The position numbers and the translations under genes are program-made. Below, one piece after another: positions 23,761-35,614 of a DNA stretch of 64,000 nt. The stretch is from Platycnemis pennipes. Its lineage: Eukaryota > Arthropoda > Insecta > Odonata > Platycnemididae. The notes under the pieces are model-generated. The model had not been told where the DNA came from, searched no databases, and saw nothing but the letters and a program-made list of their open reading frames with translations. Within the stretch, counting starts at the first letter, position 1. Every line of letters starts with the position of its first letter. Location: assembly GCA_933228895.1 (NCBI GenBank), contig OW121855.1, positions 30,270,698-30,334,697 on the forward strand. The letters are read 5' to 3'.

Positions 23761-24124
23761 TAGAGGATATTATATGAAGTAAGTATGTAAGAAGAAGTAA
23801 GGGAAGAGAGTACCGGCATTGGGTGTAATGATGACAGTTAAGGTGAATTAGGAAATGTAAAGGTTACGAAGAATATCATATGAATTGTGTTGCATAGGAA
23901 CTTTAAAAAGTATTTAATGCCCTTTTAAACTTGATTTCAGCATGGTAAAATTTAATGGTTTGAAATGGCATCGCTCATTTTTATTTATATGCTGACATTA
24001 AGTCAAAATCTATGAATGTGCTGATTTATTGAATGATTTCTCCATGGGTGCTTCGAGAATTCACCTGCAACCGTGAGTTCTAGTGTGAACCATTAATGAT
24101 ATCAAAATTACCACCAATTTATCA

Positions 24125-24235
24125 TGGCACTAATGATCCCAGCTGTTGGTCGCCTTCTCTGAGTATTGGGGGTACTGCTTATTACTACCCGGATAGAGAA
24201 AAAACCTTCATCTAATCTTCTAGGACGCGTAGAGA
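24125..24235 (+). repeat. Possible SINE 3'-end fragment
   Basis: ATGATCCCAGCTGTTGGTCG resembles GTGACCTCAGCTGTCGGTCG near the 3' end of the SINE at 49.5-49.9 kb, and both are followed by a TACTGCTTATTACTAC-like or CTACCACTACTACTG-like run. The match is short. Confidence 0.35.
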
Positions 24236-24566
24236 ACTTAAAACTTCATACGACTGGGGCATATTCAATTCCCAATCGGAACTTTGGAAGGAGAAGGTGG
24301 TAGAGAATGCAGTGGAAGAGATAAACTTTTCAAAGTAAAAAAGTGAAGATGCTTAGAAAAAGTAATTTCCAAACGGATGATCCCGGAATCAATTTCAAAA
24401 GTTTCGCTGACCCAGAAAGCGAAGATAGTAATATTCAACGGAATTGAGGTGAAGTTCGAAATTCGCATAACTTGTCGGTATTTTTCTTCTTTTATGCAAA
24501 AAAATGCCATGAATTGTGAATTAAAATTAAACTCCTGATGCCGTAATAAATCTCGTATTCTTCTGT

Positions 24567-25870
24567 TTCAAAGCAGATCTTTGCAAACACCTTCCTTTTC
24601 GAGGCCTCATCGAAATGCATACGTTCGAAATGCACTCCAATTTTACTGCCATTTGAATTCCATCCCTTCGCCAGAATTAATAAAGAATATTGGCAAAGAC
24701 ACCTACGGAAACTAGCCAAAGTTTCATTAAAATTGCCTTTTCGATTTTTTTTTCGATTTAGGTAAAGTGTTACCATCAGTAGGTAATGAAAGACTACCGC
24801 ATAATAACCAGACTTTAAGTCACCATCAACCATGAAATTTTGGACCATCTGAATCATCGAAAGACAGTTAAAGAAACTCTAGGATTACTCCACTCTAATG
24901 GGGAATATGCATGAAATTTGTTTCTCGAAGATTAATGATGTACTTGATGCGAAATTTTCTCACCAATTTAAATATATAAGCCAAATTTTTGTACGCCCTC
25001 CACAAATATTATTAAATGATATTAAAATGTTCCCAAAAATCGACGAAAGTCACGTGACCTGAAACGCCTTCTGACGTCACTGCACGGTATAGGTTCCATA
25101 TTGGTACGGAGATAGACATCTACATTTAAAAAAAAACGAAGTGAATATATTGTTTTGAGGTTTTTAGCCGTTTCTCGGAAGAAATGATGACTGAAAAAAT
25201 ACTTAAAATAGCACATTCCGACAATTTCCTTAGGTTGACTCCCTTATGGTGGCGTTCTTCTTGAAAAAAACAGCAATAGCATAGACGTAGTAGAAATTCT
25301 TGGGCACTAAACAGCCATTATATAATTAATGGACGATTTTCTCGTTACCATCCATACTCGTAAATAACAAAATCGAAATACAATCGTTTATTGAAATAAA
25401 TAAATGGGATAAATACATACGTTATAGCCAAGTATTCATTTAACAACTTACCTCAACGCATAAACAGATAAACAACGCCCATAGTGATACCGTGCCGTGA
25501 CGTCATGCGATGACGTCGTGTTTTTAAGCTGCCGAAGAAGTACAATTTTCAAAGAGTAATATCTTTGTAACGTAACTTAATTCTCCAGCAAAATTTTCGC
25601 CAAGCACATTTTAGCTAATAAACTTCACATTCAAAGAGTTATAAAAAATAGTGCATATTCCCAATTGTATTTTTAGAGTTTGAGGTCTCCTAGGACTACA
25701 CATGCCGTCTCATTTCATGAATAATGTGAATACCAGAACCAACACTCAGATTCTCATATCCAAGAGCTAAAGCAGACCTCTGCTAGCAACTTCATTTTCG
25801 ACGTTTCATCGAAATGCAGATATTTCAATCGAATGTTACTGAAATTTAATACCACTCCTTCGCCATTATT
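24567..25870. repeat. Diverged direct repeat pair flanking AT-rich DNA
   Basis: AAAGCAGATCTTTGC, then TTTTCGAGGCCTCATCGAAATGCA and CCTTCGCCAGAATTAAT at about 24570-24690 realign with AAAGCAGACCTCTGC, TTTCATCGAAATGCA and CCTTCGCCATTATTAA at about 25768-25870. Only the pair is shared, with gaps. Two TGACGTCA palindromes (near 25073 and 25499) lie between them. It looks like two old copies of one unknown repeat. Confidence 0.4.
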
Positions 25871-26119
25871 AAATTCATGGAATTAATGAAATAATAATTA
25901 TATCCAGATCCCCGGACTTTAAATGTCAATGTGTGCTGACACTCATTTCCCCCATACTTGTACATCGTTGTAATTACAAAACACCCAAAAAGTCTTGCCA
26001 AAATTTAAACAACATAATTAGGGTTCAAAGAAAAGGAGATAAAAGGCAATAACTGAGGGATGCATCGGTGGAAGGGATTACTTTCACAGCATGTTGGAAG
26101 AGCAAAAGCCTAGTATGAA

Positions 26120-26161
26120 AACAATCCTCCTCCTAATAATGATATTAGGAGGAGGATTGTT
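26120..26161. repeat. Perfect 19-bp-arm hairpin
   Basis: AACAATCCTCCTCCTAATA is followed by ATGA and its exact inverse. No gene or poly-T tract is attached to it. Confidence 0.7.
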
Positions 26162-26164
26162 CTG

Positions 26165-28255
26165 GCTAAGCAGCCGTTTCTCGACAGGAGAGAACTTACG
26201 ACGAGAACCTTGAAGAATATAAAGTGAACACTTACAGTGATTTATGCGAGTTTTCCCTAAACCTCGAAGGCTTTTTTCAGCATTAATCCTTGCGGAAAAG
26301 CTATTCAAAGCGGAATTTGCAAAGTTTTCCTGCGCGTTAAGTTTAAATTCATACAATTAATGAATGTTTGAAAACAAAAATCTGAGTAATATAAATAATA
26401 TTCATTTAATTAATTATTAAGGATATTACGCTAATGTACTGAGATATATGGAATGGTTTATGAAGGTTAATTTAGAATGCAATTTATATACTAATCTGGT
26501 TCAGGGTTTTAAATCTGGTAATCAATTTAATGGAAGGTTAGAGAGCTTTATATGGAGTGTGGCTTTATATATATTTGAGACCTGAATGCAAGGGAAAGGC
26601 GATGATAAAAGGTAATTAGCCTGGATGAAACATCTGTTTCTAGGTGACGCCGGGGCAAATAGGCAGAATCATGGGTAATTAAGGAAACAATAGGAGAAAG
26701 GGAGAATCAGGGAATTGTGTGATAGACGAGGTGGTGTGCAGACGCAAAAGTGACGCGTCCTTAAGAAAGGGCATTTTTTTAGGGCCGGTTGGTGTCTGTG
26801 TGGGTGACTACTATCCGTAAGGGAAGAGATATTATTGGTGTGGTTGTGTTGTGTCGGATTTGAATTAAGAAGTGGCTTGAAAGAAAGGAAAGTGAAAAAG
26901 TGTATGGACTGTTAAGTGCGACCCTGAAGAGAAGTGAATATTTGTTTGTTTGTGTTTGATTAATTTTGAACTGCATTTCGTGAGGGAAATTTTATATTTT
27001 GTGCATATTTTAAAGTAATAAATGTGTGATAAAGTATATATTACAACTCATTTTTATTCAATTAGACGTTTTTTACGTGGCAGTCGTATAATACTCCAGA
27101 AAAACCGTGAAAGTTTGTGGCAACCTGGCTACCAAATTTTATCAGGGACTCTCCTTAAAAGCCTCGCATAACTAGAAAAACACTGACAATTAATCATAAG
27201 CTTATTCATGATAACTGGTGTGGTATCATGGATACATCTTTCGCGTTATCGCAATCTTTATCGTTAATGCTTATCCCCAAGAGTAGCTCAGGGTTAACAA
27301 TAATCGTCTATAAAATTCGCTCTACTGATTGTAACATGCGATTTGAAGTGCTGTGCGAAAAATGACGAACGGAGATCACGTTCTCTCTGACATAAGTTAA
27401 ATAAAAAAATAACGATAACGCTAGCACACGCCTTATGAAGATCCATGATCGAGGCCCTGGTAAGATGGGATACGAAAAAATGAAATATTTGACGTCTTTT
27501 TCTGCAAACAGACCTCGGCTCTATTACTAATCGTACGCTTGCTAAAGCGGCCACGGATATTATTATCCTCCCCTCCACAACTGGAAGACATACGAGGGAC
27601 ATGGATAACGGAAAGAAACGATCATTGCGAATGGCGAAACAGCCAACCACAATTCCCCGCGTATGACCAGTCGGGGGCCATCAGTTCAGACCACCGTGAG
27701 TTCTGCCAACCGCTAGGCGCACACGGTGTTCCCGGAAAGGCAATCCGCGGCATGCGATTCTATCACGCTCACCAACTTCCAATTTATGCAGATCAGCGGG
27801 GAGCACAAGGCATCCATCTTCCCAACTGCCCAATAATGAGCATGTCCTCGCCGCGGATCGGGTGCGCCGATGTGCAGAACCGTTATGGGGCCGCGCCCCG
27901 TGCTTTGTAATTACAGCGGCCGGATAACAGTTCCGGTGGAGACCGAAACGTCAAATTATCGCCTGATTGATCGAGCCGTAAACGGGAAACAATAAAATCG
28001 GTGGTTAAATAGAGGCGCGATTTGGGGTTTCTTTCTTCGGGAGACCAGGATGGGAAAGGATGGGATAGGAATCTCCCGGAATGAGGGACGATTATATATC
28101 CCTTTCCCACACTCTCTTGAAACAAGAAGCCGTAAAGAAGCATGGAGGTCCTCTCTCGGAAGAATATGTGGGAATAACACAGGAGGGCATCGGATTAATA
28201 TTATTAGATTCTACCAGCGGAGGTATGTATGTTTATGGCCTTTACCCAGACCCAT
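26165..28255. other. No gene recognised
   Basis: AT-rich to about 27290, then moderately GC-rich from 27550 to 28150 with several open frames. The longest (27539-27910 plus, 123 residues) has no recognisable fold or motif and overlaps open frames on the other strand. Confidence 0.4.
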
Positions 28256-28261
28256 GTTCAG

Positions 28262-28510
28262 CTTAGCATGCCTCCTACCTCCCATTACTCTATCCAAACA
28301 ACCCGGTAACCTCCTCCCACTATCTCGCTTAACCAATATTCTTCCCCTCTATCATGTCCTTCATAAACCCCTCAACACTTCTTACCCAATCTATGTAGTC
28401 CATATGACTTCTAATTTCCTTTATCAAATTGTCGTTCTCCCCGGCCATCTCTAACATTCTCTCGTTAGCCTTCCTTTTACCCACATTATCTTTTTCATCT
28501 TTCGTCACAC
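28262..28510 (-). pseudogene. Non-LTR retrotransposon remnant, family B
   Basis: On the minus strand the frame reads NERMLEMAGENDNLIKEIRS, then a divergent YIDWVRSVEGF, MKDMIEGKNIG and a stop, followed by VTGLFG and NGR. The order EIR, EG-MKDMIEGK, R-TGL-D--MG is that of insect non-LTR C-terminal tails. Similar debris is at 4.4, 23.7, 61.2 and 63.6 kb. Confidence 0.5.
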
Positions 28511-28519
28511 AGTATCCTA

Positions 28520-29400
28520 AATGCCCTTGGTATATTTTGATTATCTTTCCTTAAAATTCCATTTTTCGGAAGCTTGAAATACAACGCAGAATCAAAGGAC
28601 AAAACCTTTAAAAGTAGCTTTGGTAATAGCTGTTGTTTTATGATAAGGTTTTAATTTGCTCGTACCACTGAGGTTACATCGCCACATCTAACATTTGATT
28701 AATCTTACCGAAAACAAGACCTCTACGACCGAGGCGGTACACCAACCCGCGGTTCAAGCATTGGGCGGCTTTAGAGTACGCGGAAAATTGTTTATGTCCA
28801 AACCAACTTACCTCTATCGGCAGGAAAACTGCAAAAATAAAAGTTTATGCAAAATCCGATGACTTGGAATTTGAATTCCAAATCGCAATACATCCCGAAT
28901 GCTTCACATCGGTTCGCTTCCGATCAGTACATATCGCATCTTTGTCTACGAGCGACAGGATTGTCAAGGGACGCGTCACCTGCTCAGAGCGGACGGCTGG
29001 TTGTCTGCATAAGCAGTTGGCCGCATAGGCGCAGAGTTGACAGGGATTCGAAAGGAAGATCGAGGGACACCACCGTTGGACACTTATTAATGCCACTCGG
29101 TTGTCCTTGGGGGAAAATGCGGGGGAACACTTGAAGACGGGAGGGAAACGAGGAGGTGACATACGCGACAGGCAAAAAGCCTTGAGGCTAGAGAGGACGG
29201 GAATAAGTAATGGGTGACCTGAAACAAACGAGCGTTTAAAATGCACTTTTTCTAGCGAAAGAATCTTAATTTTTTCCCGTAAGGAAACATAAAAAAAAAC
29301 ATTTTCTCAATTGATTACAAAAATTACGAAGACTTAAATGTTAAAATTTAATTATGTTTATCTGAATGATGTTGACGGTGTCTGGCTTGACTACGTGGAA
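28520..29400. other. No gene recognised
   Basis: Short frames on both strands at 28845-29246 overlap and carry no known motif. Nothing repetitive is visible. Confidence 0.4.
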
Positions 29401-29407
29401 TTCCTTC

Positions 29408-29456
29408 ATGATGAGGGTAAGTGCATGGAAGTGCATTATTTCCTTACCCTCATCAT
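29408..29456. repeat. 14-bp-arm hairpin
   Basis: ATGATGAGGGTAAG and its exact inverse CTTACCCTCATCAT are 21 bases apart, and the loop holds GTGCATGGAAGTGCAT, itself a short direct repeat. Confidence 0.6.
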
Positions 29457-29750
29457 TATTTTTATCCAACAAGGAAATAGCTCCAATTACCCAGTATGGT
29501 ACCAACACGAAAAATTATAGCTGTTCGCGAAAAATTAAATGAGAGGATTATTTTATTCGAACACTTTATCAACATTTCATGGCTTTTCCTGTGACATTTA
29601 TTAAAATAATTAGTGTTACTAACTCGGTGTGCGTTGTGAATAATACCAATATAATTATTGTTCAGTTCCTAATTCTTGATTGGTATCAAATATTGGTAGG
29701 TATATTGGTAATAAAATTTTTATGCCAAATCCACAAAAATAATAAATTTA

Positions 29751-29795
29751 CTACGACCCGGGTTATACTGTACCTATTACAGCATCATCAGGTTT
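29751..29795 (-). ncRNA. Decayed hammerhead-like motif
   Basis: Minus strand: CUGAUGA (29791-29785) is intact, followed by U and a 4-bp stem CUGU/ACAG. The expected CGAAAC is UAUAAC and so has lost the invariant GA. GUC is kept at 29757-29755, followed within 14 bases by AAATTTATTATTTTTGTGGA. The layout matches the Penelope-terminal motif family in this window, but the altered GAAA should abolish cleavage. Confidence 0.5.
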
Positions 29796-29799
29796 ATAA

Positions 29800-30854
29800 T
29801 TAAAGTTAATTGTTTTCGTGGATTTTGCTCGTGTTTTCTTTCTATGTTATCATGTTTCGCTTCCACTCCATATCGCCTGAAACTTCAGAACTAATATTAA
29901 AACATGATATACGATATCTGGCATGATTGTAATCTTATATAATTGTCGGAGTTACTTAAATTGTTCAATTTTTATTTTGAACATCAGGTGCATCTCAAAT
30001 GTAAAATGCTTTGGGAAAATGTTTGCTTTAAAAAAGTTTTTTTTTTATTCCAGAACGAAAAAAATAAATGCCCATGCCCATCACTGTACGGGAAGGTATC
30101 ACGGTGGTGTTGAGGGCCAGGCTTCCTTCTCATTTACACCGCAGTCCCATCGACGACAATCCCGCCCACACGGACCGTGGCTCGCTTCGAGAGATGTTCG
30201 CTTCGCCGGGGAGAATTATGTGAATGGGCGCATTCCACAAGAAAGCAACAAATGAGCTCGAGGGACGCGCACGGCTGTAAAACTGCTTCGGGTAAACAAA
30301 TTGCCACCGCTGCTCTCTCGGACGATTCTTCCAGCGAAGGAAATAAAATCAGGTGCGCTTCCCCGATTTTCTCTTGTTTCCTCGGAAGCGACTCCCGTCC
30401 CGAATAGAAGTGGCTGGATGGCCTACCTCGCCCTTGTCCCTCCGGCCGGGAAATACTTTGACGAGAGCGATGATTGCTTGGGCTGGGCCAATAGGCGTGC
30501 GTGGGCAGGTACGTCCGAGCCACCACTTGTCTCCAGATGGCAACGGATGTTCAGGCAACCGACTTTGGCGTAAAATAGGAGCTATGAAAACGTAGAAGCT
30601 TCAACATCAAGAACAGTCTTCACAAGAAACACGACTCATACTCGATGATAACCAAATAAAATCTCATATTTTTATTATCATCACGGGTATCCTACCCATT
30701 AAGTTACGTTTGGATGGACATAAAGTACCTACTTAAACATTCGCAAGAACCCAATAAACCTTTTTTTTACATGACTATCTTCTTCACTCTTTTTTTAAAT
30801 AAAAACTTGACCACCTCCGTAACACGGGCGTGGTTCAACACTTGTGTTACTTTC
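29800..30854. other. No gene recognised; GC-rich stretch 30130-30560
   Basis: Open frames exist in four of six frames between 30130 and 30590, as expected for GC-rich DNA, without any family match. The rest is AT-rich. Confidence 0.4.
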
Positions 30855-30857
30855 TTA

Positions 30858-31444
30858 GGGGGCGTCCATTAATTACGTGAGGCGTTTAGGGGGGAGAGGG
30901 GGTCGAGCCGAATCTCACCCAATATCATGTGTGGGAGAGAGAGGGGGGGGGGGTCTCGGCAAATTTCACGTAATTCTTTTTCCGCAAGAAACAGTGTAAA
31001 ATGACCTGAAAACTGGGTTAAATTGCGTAAAACGTGAGTCATCACTAAAATTTGGCTAAAAAACTGGCAAAATCCTACACAATAATATTTATCTAGGTTA
31101 TGCGAACGCCACAAAGTAGCACAGTCGATTGCTTAGCCGCCAACGGCCAGCCAAAAATGCGCGATTTTCTCAATGTGATTCTAGACTACGTTCTTAGTAG
31201 TCTTAAATACTAGTCTCAACTAATCTTAAATAAAAATGATTAAGCAAATTACAATTGTTTTTAAATACATACAACGCAATCATGCACCGATTAACGTATT
31301 TACATTAAAAATACGCATTTTGAAAAATCTCACGTGAGATTAGGGGGGAGGTCGTCGATCCAAATGTCACGACATCTCACCAAGGAGGGAGGGGGTGAGT
31401 AGAAAAATCGCCAAAATCGCCTCACGTAATTAATGGACGTCCCC
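30858..31444. mobile_element. 587-bp MITE with TTA target duplication
   Basis: The left end GGGGGCGTCCATTAATTACG TGAGGCG and the inverted right end differ at one base in 27. TTA lies immediately outside both ends (30855-30857 and 31445-31447). Subterminal G-rich tracts and CACGTGAG-type motifs recur inside. No transposase frame is present. The three-base TTA duplication fits PIF/Harbinger or a related group, and the exact family is open. Confidence 0.85.
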
Positions 31445-31894
31445 TTAACAACAATCGTGGCCGCACCATGGCTTGGTCTAAGCCGATGTTAGCATACATT
31501 TGTGTAGCGAAGCATTTTCTTCAGTTGCCTCGGATAAATTAGTTTGACGAGATGAAATCACTCCAACAGCGCATCTACTTTAATGATTGATGATCAGGTG
31601 TGGAAGTTAAGTATAGAGTGGAGATATACGAATACGTATGATGAAAATCTTCACAATACAGAGCCTTGTACATAAAAATGCACACTAAATTGAAAGGGCA
31701 CAGTGAATGTCATTCGTATTGTTCTTCGGGTCTTACTTGAGAAGGCCAAGATCATTCCCTCGATATTATGCATGAAGTAACGCTCATCTGCCCATCAAAG
31801 GCATATGGTTTTATGTCCGGTTGGGAACATAAACAATGCATGTATGAGAAAAATGATAGCTCTGGCGTTTTTATAGGTATTAGATTCATCATTA

Positions 31895-32070
31895 TTGGTC
31901 AACAACCTTAGGATTGGTTTGACGAAGCTTTCCTCTCGATTCTTCTATCGGCAAACCTTTTCATAATAACGTAATTCTTCCCTTTCAAATCCATCACGAC
32001 CTGTTCCATGCATTTCATACGAGGCCTGCCTTTTCCACTCTCCCTGTTCACTTTTCTCTCGACGGTAGTA
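31895..32070 (-). pseudogene. Non-LTR retrotransposon 3' end, family A
   Basis: Minus strand frame: SGKGRPRMKCMEQVVMDLKG, then MKRFADRRIERKASSNQS and stop, then GC and PIMMN. The upstream RRRDN-IGHILRHDG block is lost. Confidence 0.75.
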
Positions 32071-32079
32071 GGTAGGCTT

Positions 32080-32836
32080 TAGATAATGGGCAGCAAAAAG
32101 ATTAGCATCTTACCCCAACACACCCTCCTGACTGCAAAACCACTGAGAACCTTTGGATTATTATCATTGCTCCTTCTTCATACTATTCCTGAATGTCATT
32201 TCTGTTCATTAATGATGGCAATGCCGGATCCATGCCACCAGTCTTTTTTTATCCCATCTCAGACCTCAACAGGATCTATTTCTATAGAAAGCCCTTTGCT
32301 CGAGCATCACCACTATCTCAACTTCCCATTACGATCCGAATCTTCAATCACAGTGCAATAGGTTCATGAGGATTTGCTAAAAAGTAAATGACAACATGAT
32401 ACTCCTGTAAAATTAACTGCATTCTTGGAACCTTTTCCTTATCTCTCGGTGATACCAGTCTTCACAAAACTGGCAAATGCCAGTGACTACCCTCATATCC
32501 TTGAATTTCTTCAGATAGTTCGAAACAACACGAAAATGGCCGTAATCTCAGGCTCATGTTATGCAATGGATGATTCAGTCAGAAATAATTCAAAGCATAA
32601 ATAAGTTACTATTATTGATGTTTTACCACTTACGTTTCGTTTTAGATGGACATAAATACTTTCTCCGAGCCCCACCTGGCTGAAAGAAGTCCTTGAGCTC
32701 CAAATATTTCCAAGCTCTCAGTATACTCTCTCAAATTTACCCATAATTCTTCCTTCTATCAGTTCCTAAAAAACACACTCGCTCCTTATTTACATAAATC
32801 TATGGTCGGCAAGTTTACTTGGTGGAATTTAGGCAC
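32080..32836. other. No gene recognised
   Basis: The open frame at 32086-32361 plus has no known motif. It abuts the non-LTR fragment on the opposite strand and may be antisense to unrecognised upstream parts of that element. Confidence 0.35.
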
Positions 32837-32837
32837 A

Positions 32838-32935
32838 GTAAAAATAAAAGTACTCGGTTAATTCCACAATTTATTTGGAATGTCTCTACCGGTTTCAACC
32901 ACTACAGGTCATCATCAACAGGAGTAAAACACAGA
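32838..32935 (-). repeat. Penelope terminal repeat, 3' copy
   Basis: This is the inverted copy of 34256-34350. Its hammerhead-like motif, read on the minus strand, has UUGAUGA instead of CUGAUGA and GAC instead of GUC, while UGACC/GGUU and GAAACC are kept. Those two changes should inactivate it. Confidence 0.8.
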
Positions 32936-33152
32936 GAGAGAGGGACGTGAATATATACCCGAAGGGTGTGGAGGGGGTGAGGGGAAGTTATTCAAAAAAA
33001 CAATGAGAAGAAATTGGTGGGAAGGGAAGGAAGAACAAGCCAGAAGGAACCAACAAGGGCAAACTGCATTAGACTATGGAGGTGGAGGTGGAGGAACCGG
33101 TACGGAGAACAAGGGAGAGTAGGTTGACGGAATTAGCTCATTAAGAAGATGG

Positions 33153-34229
33153 TTACCATGTACATACATTTAGATAAGATACAATTTCAAAGTTTTCTAA
33201 GAAATCCAATTTCATATCACTGTCACATGCATGTAAAAGCTTAGGAGAAAAATCAGATGAAAGATCCTCGTCAATAAGATGGTTGGCGAACATAGACTTT
33301 TTATCTCCTTTGAGAAACGAATTGAAATGTTCCAATTTTCGTACATTTAGTTTCCTTCCAGTTTGGCCAACATATATGGAGTTGCAACCATGAGTATCAC
33401 AGTTCAACAGATACACACCACTTTTATCACAATTATAAATCTTGTCCCTAGAATTAAACAAACATATGCTGAGAGTCACAGGGTGATAAACACAGATTTT
33501 ATATTTGTTCTTAGGAAAGAATTTACATAATTTATAAGTAAGACCCTGAATTAAGGGTAACTTCACCTACTTGGAAGGAGTATTTGGGGTCGGGGAGAGA
33601 GCGGTGGATTGATTAATAGCGAGTTTACGTCGATGCCGGGTTAATAGATTATCCACCAAGGAATCGTTATAACCATTATTACGGGCAATACATTTAATAG
33701 TTTTTAATTCAATAGAAAAATCATCGGGAGAGAGAGGTATAGACAATAGGCGGTGCAACATAGAATGGAAGGCTGCCATTTTATGGGAATGGTAATGGAT
33801 AGAATCATTAGTAACTATGGTGTTAGTAAATGAGTTCTTACGATAAATCGAGAACGTATGGCTAGAGTCCTTTAAAGTAATGGTTAGGTCTAAGAAATTA
33901 ATCTTATTGAAACCTACTTCCATTGTGAATGAAATATTTATAGGGGGACGTAACGAATTGAATACTGACAAAAACAGGTTTAACTGTCGTAGACTACCCG
34001 TCCATAAACAGATGATGTCATCCACATAATAATACACAATATTCTGAAGAAGGGGATGTTTCAAATTAAAAAGCTTTTCTTCCAAAAGACCCAAGAAAAC
34101 CTATGCTAAGATCGGAGAAAGTGGTGATCCCATCGCTATACCATGATCTTGTTGATAGAAAACATTGTTAAAAGTAAAATAATTGTGGTTTATACATAGA
34201 TTTAATAGTAAGCTGATTTTATTTTACAA
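33153..34229 (-). pseudogene. Penelope-like RT plus GIY-YIG endonuclease, two in-frame stops
   Basis: The frame can be followed from about 34229 to 33153. The first part has HGIAMGSPLSPILA, the RT motif that precedes the catalytic aspartates. A TAG at 34101-34103 follows. The second part has YYYVDDIICLW (YVDD at 34028-34017) and the RT thumb with NFLDLTI. A second in-frame TAG is at 33567-33569. The third part (137 residues) has GVYLLNC, YVGQTGRKLN and RKLEH, the GIY-YIG nuclease core with its arginine. Both breaks are TAG and no frameshift separates the parts, so the copy is fairly young or lightly decayed. Reverse transcription and the nick at the target would normally be done by these domains. 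Confidence 0.95.
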
Positions 34230-34255
34230 TGGGATCCACGCAGACAGCTTTCCTT

Positions 34256-34350
34256 TTGTGTTTTACGCCTGATGATGACCTGTAAAGGTTGAAACCGGTA
34301 GAGTCATTCCAAATAAATTGTGGAATTAACCAAGTACCTTTATTTTTACT
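34256..34350 (+). repeat. Penelope terminal repeat, 5' copy
   Basis: Inverted copy of 32838-32935, holding the hammerhead-like motif at 34269-34310 on the plus strand, antisense to the RT. Confidence 0.8.
34269..34310 (+). ncRNA. Hammerhead-like motif in Penelope terminal repeat
   Basis: CUGAUGA (34269-34275), one U, GACC/GGUU stem with a six-base loop, GAAA (34291-34294), a C-G closing pair around CGGUAGA, and GUC (34303-34305). All core residues I can check are present. The flanks CGC and AUU do not make a convincing stem I in this genomic context, so it may be inactive here. AAATAAATTGTGGAATTAAC follows within five bases. Confidence 0.5.
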
Positions 34351-35600
34351 TTTACCCGATTTACAGCTTAAACCACTCGCTTCCTCTACCTTCGCATAAT
34401 TTCCTTAATGTAATATTACGTCTCCTACCATCTCCAATACTTTCTCCTTGGTCTTCCATCCAACTCACCTTCTCCATCCTCCTTCTTACTCAAGATCTAA
34501 GTTAATTTTCGTCTACGTTCCATAAAGTCCAGGTCTTGGCGTCAAAGAATGCCAAGATCCACTTTTCACCAGTCTTATCTTACGTCTCTATTTGACAAGC
34601 CTGTCATCAGTTCAGTTCGACAGCTAAACCCCTCTTTCGCATACTTATACGATTCTCTTTTGAGCTTCTCTACTCCCCGCTGAGAGGGAACGGAACTTTT
34701 ACCAACCGGTGCGCCGAAAAGACACCGCCAAGGTGTCAAGCTATCGCATTCCTCGCAATTAATTACGAGAGGCGCGGTCCTCCTCCGCTGGCGCAGGTGC
34801 TCGTTGGGCGTACCATTTGCATGGGCTACCAGATGGCCGGACCCAAATCGGAAAACTGGAAGATTTAATAAGCGGTTAAGAAGACTTTTTAGTAAGGGTG
34901 AGTTACGTTAAGGGTGAAGCATTTTCGAAATCTCATTCCATTTCGGAGTATGTGGGAGTGTCGCCTTTTATGGAACAAACATGTGGACTTTAAAGGGTGA
35001 AAATGGTCCGTTAACTTTAAGATGCATAAAATTTAAAGAGTTGGGAGAATTAGAAATATATGTTTTTGATCGGATGCCGGATTTCCAAACGCAGACGGAT
35101 ATAAAGTTGCTCAACAACATGACTTCCTTTCTCCGCTCCTCGTCCCACGTTCTCTCCCAGTCTTCTTCGATGCCGCTGGTGCAGGTGGCCTAAAAGAGCA
35201 GTAATGTTAACGCAAGAAATGATTGCGAAAGGAGATCGTTCGTCCACGACTAAGACCACGTCTTCATGTTTTCTTCAGCTGTTTGTGGTAGCCCTTATGG
35301 ACCCTTATGCATTGTTACCTTACAGAATGATCAAACTAAATATAAGGGCCCCAAATCCACTATGAAAACATCATACGGTGACGCATTTACCTGACACCAT
35401 CTTCAAAGGTATTTATCGACCACTTTGTCCACATTTAGTTTACTATCATTAGCATTCTGGGAGATTTTTATAAATTTTATTTATTTAAATGCAAGATTTT
35501 CTAGAGTTATATTATACCTTCAAATTACGAAATATTTCAGTTTATTTATTTTCTAAATTAGCGCTAGGACAACTTATTTGAGGCATGGTATAGTGCGAAA
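34351..35600. other. No gene recognised
   Basis: Pyrimidine-rich to 34510, then a GC-richer patch at 34680-34830, then AT-rich DNA. Short frames on both strands share no motif with known proteins. Confidence 0.4.
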
Positions 35601-35614
35601 TACGTTTAGACCGG

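Larger units (their letters stand above)
32838..34350 (-). mobile_element. Penelope-like retroelement, 5'-truncated, with inverted terminal repeats
   Basis: The coding strand is minus. Terminal repeats at 34256-34350 (5' side) and 32838-32935 (3' side) are inverted copies of each other, sharing GTTAATTCCACAATTTATTT, ACCGGTTTCAACC and GGTCATCATCA. Between them lie a truncated reverse transcriptase and a GIY-YIG endonuclease. Penelope-like elements often carry terminal repeats in direct or inverted order as a product of their insertion mechanism. The RT begins inside the domain about 25 bases from the 5' repeat, so the 5' coding part is missing. No target duplication was found by eye. Confidence 0.9.

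Noticed and set aside
27539..27910. 123-residue plus frame as a conserved exon
   Set aside because: No domain, no splice boundaries that join a second open segment, and overlapping frames on the other strand.
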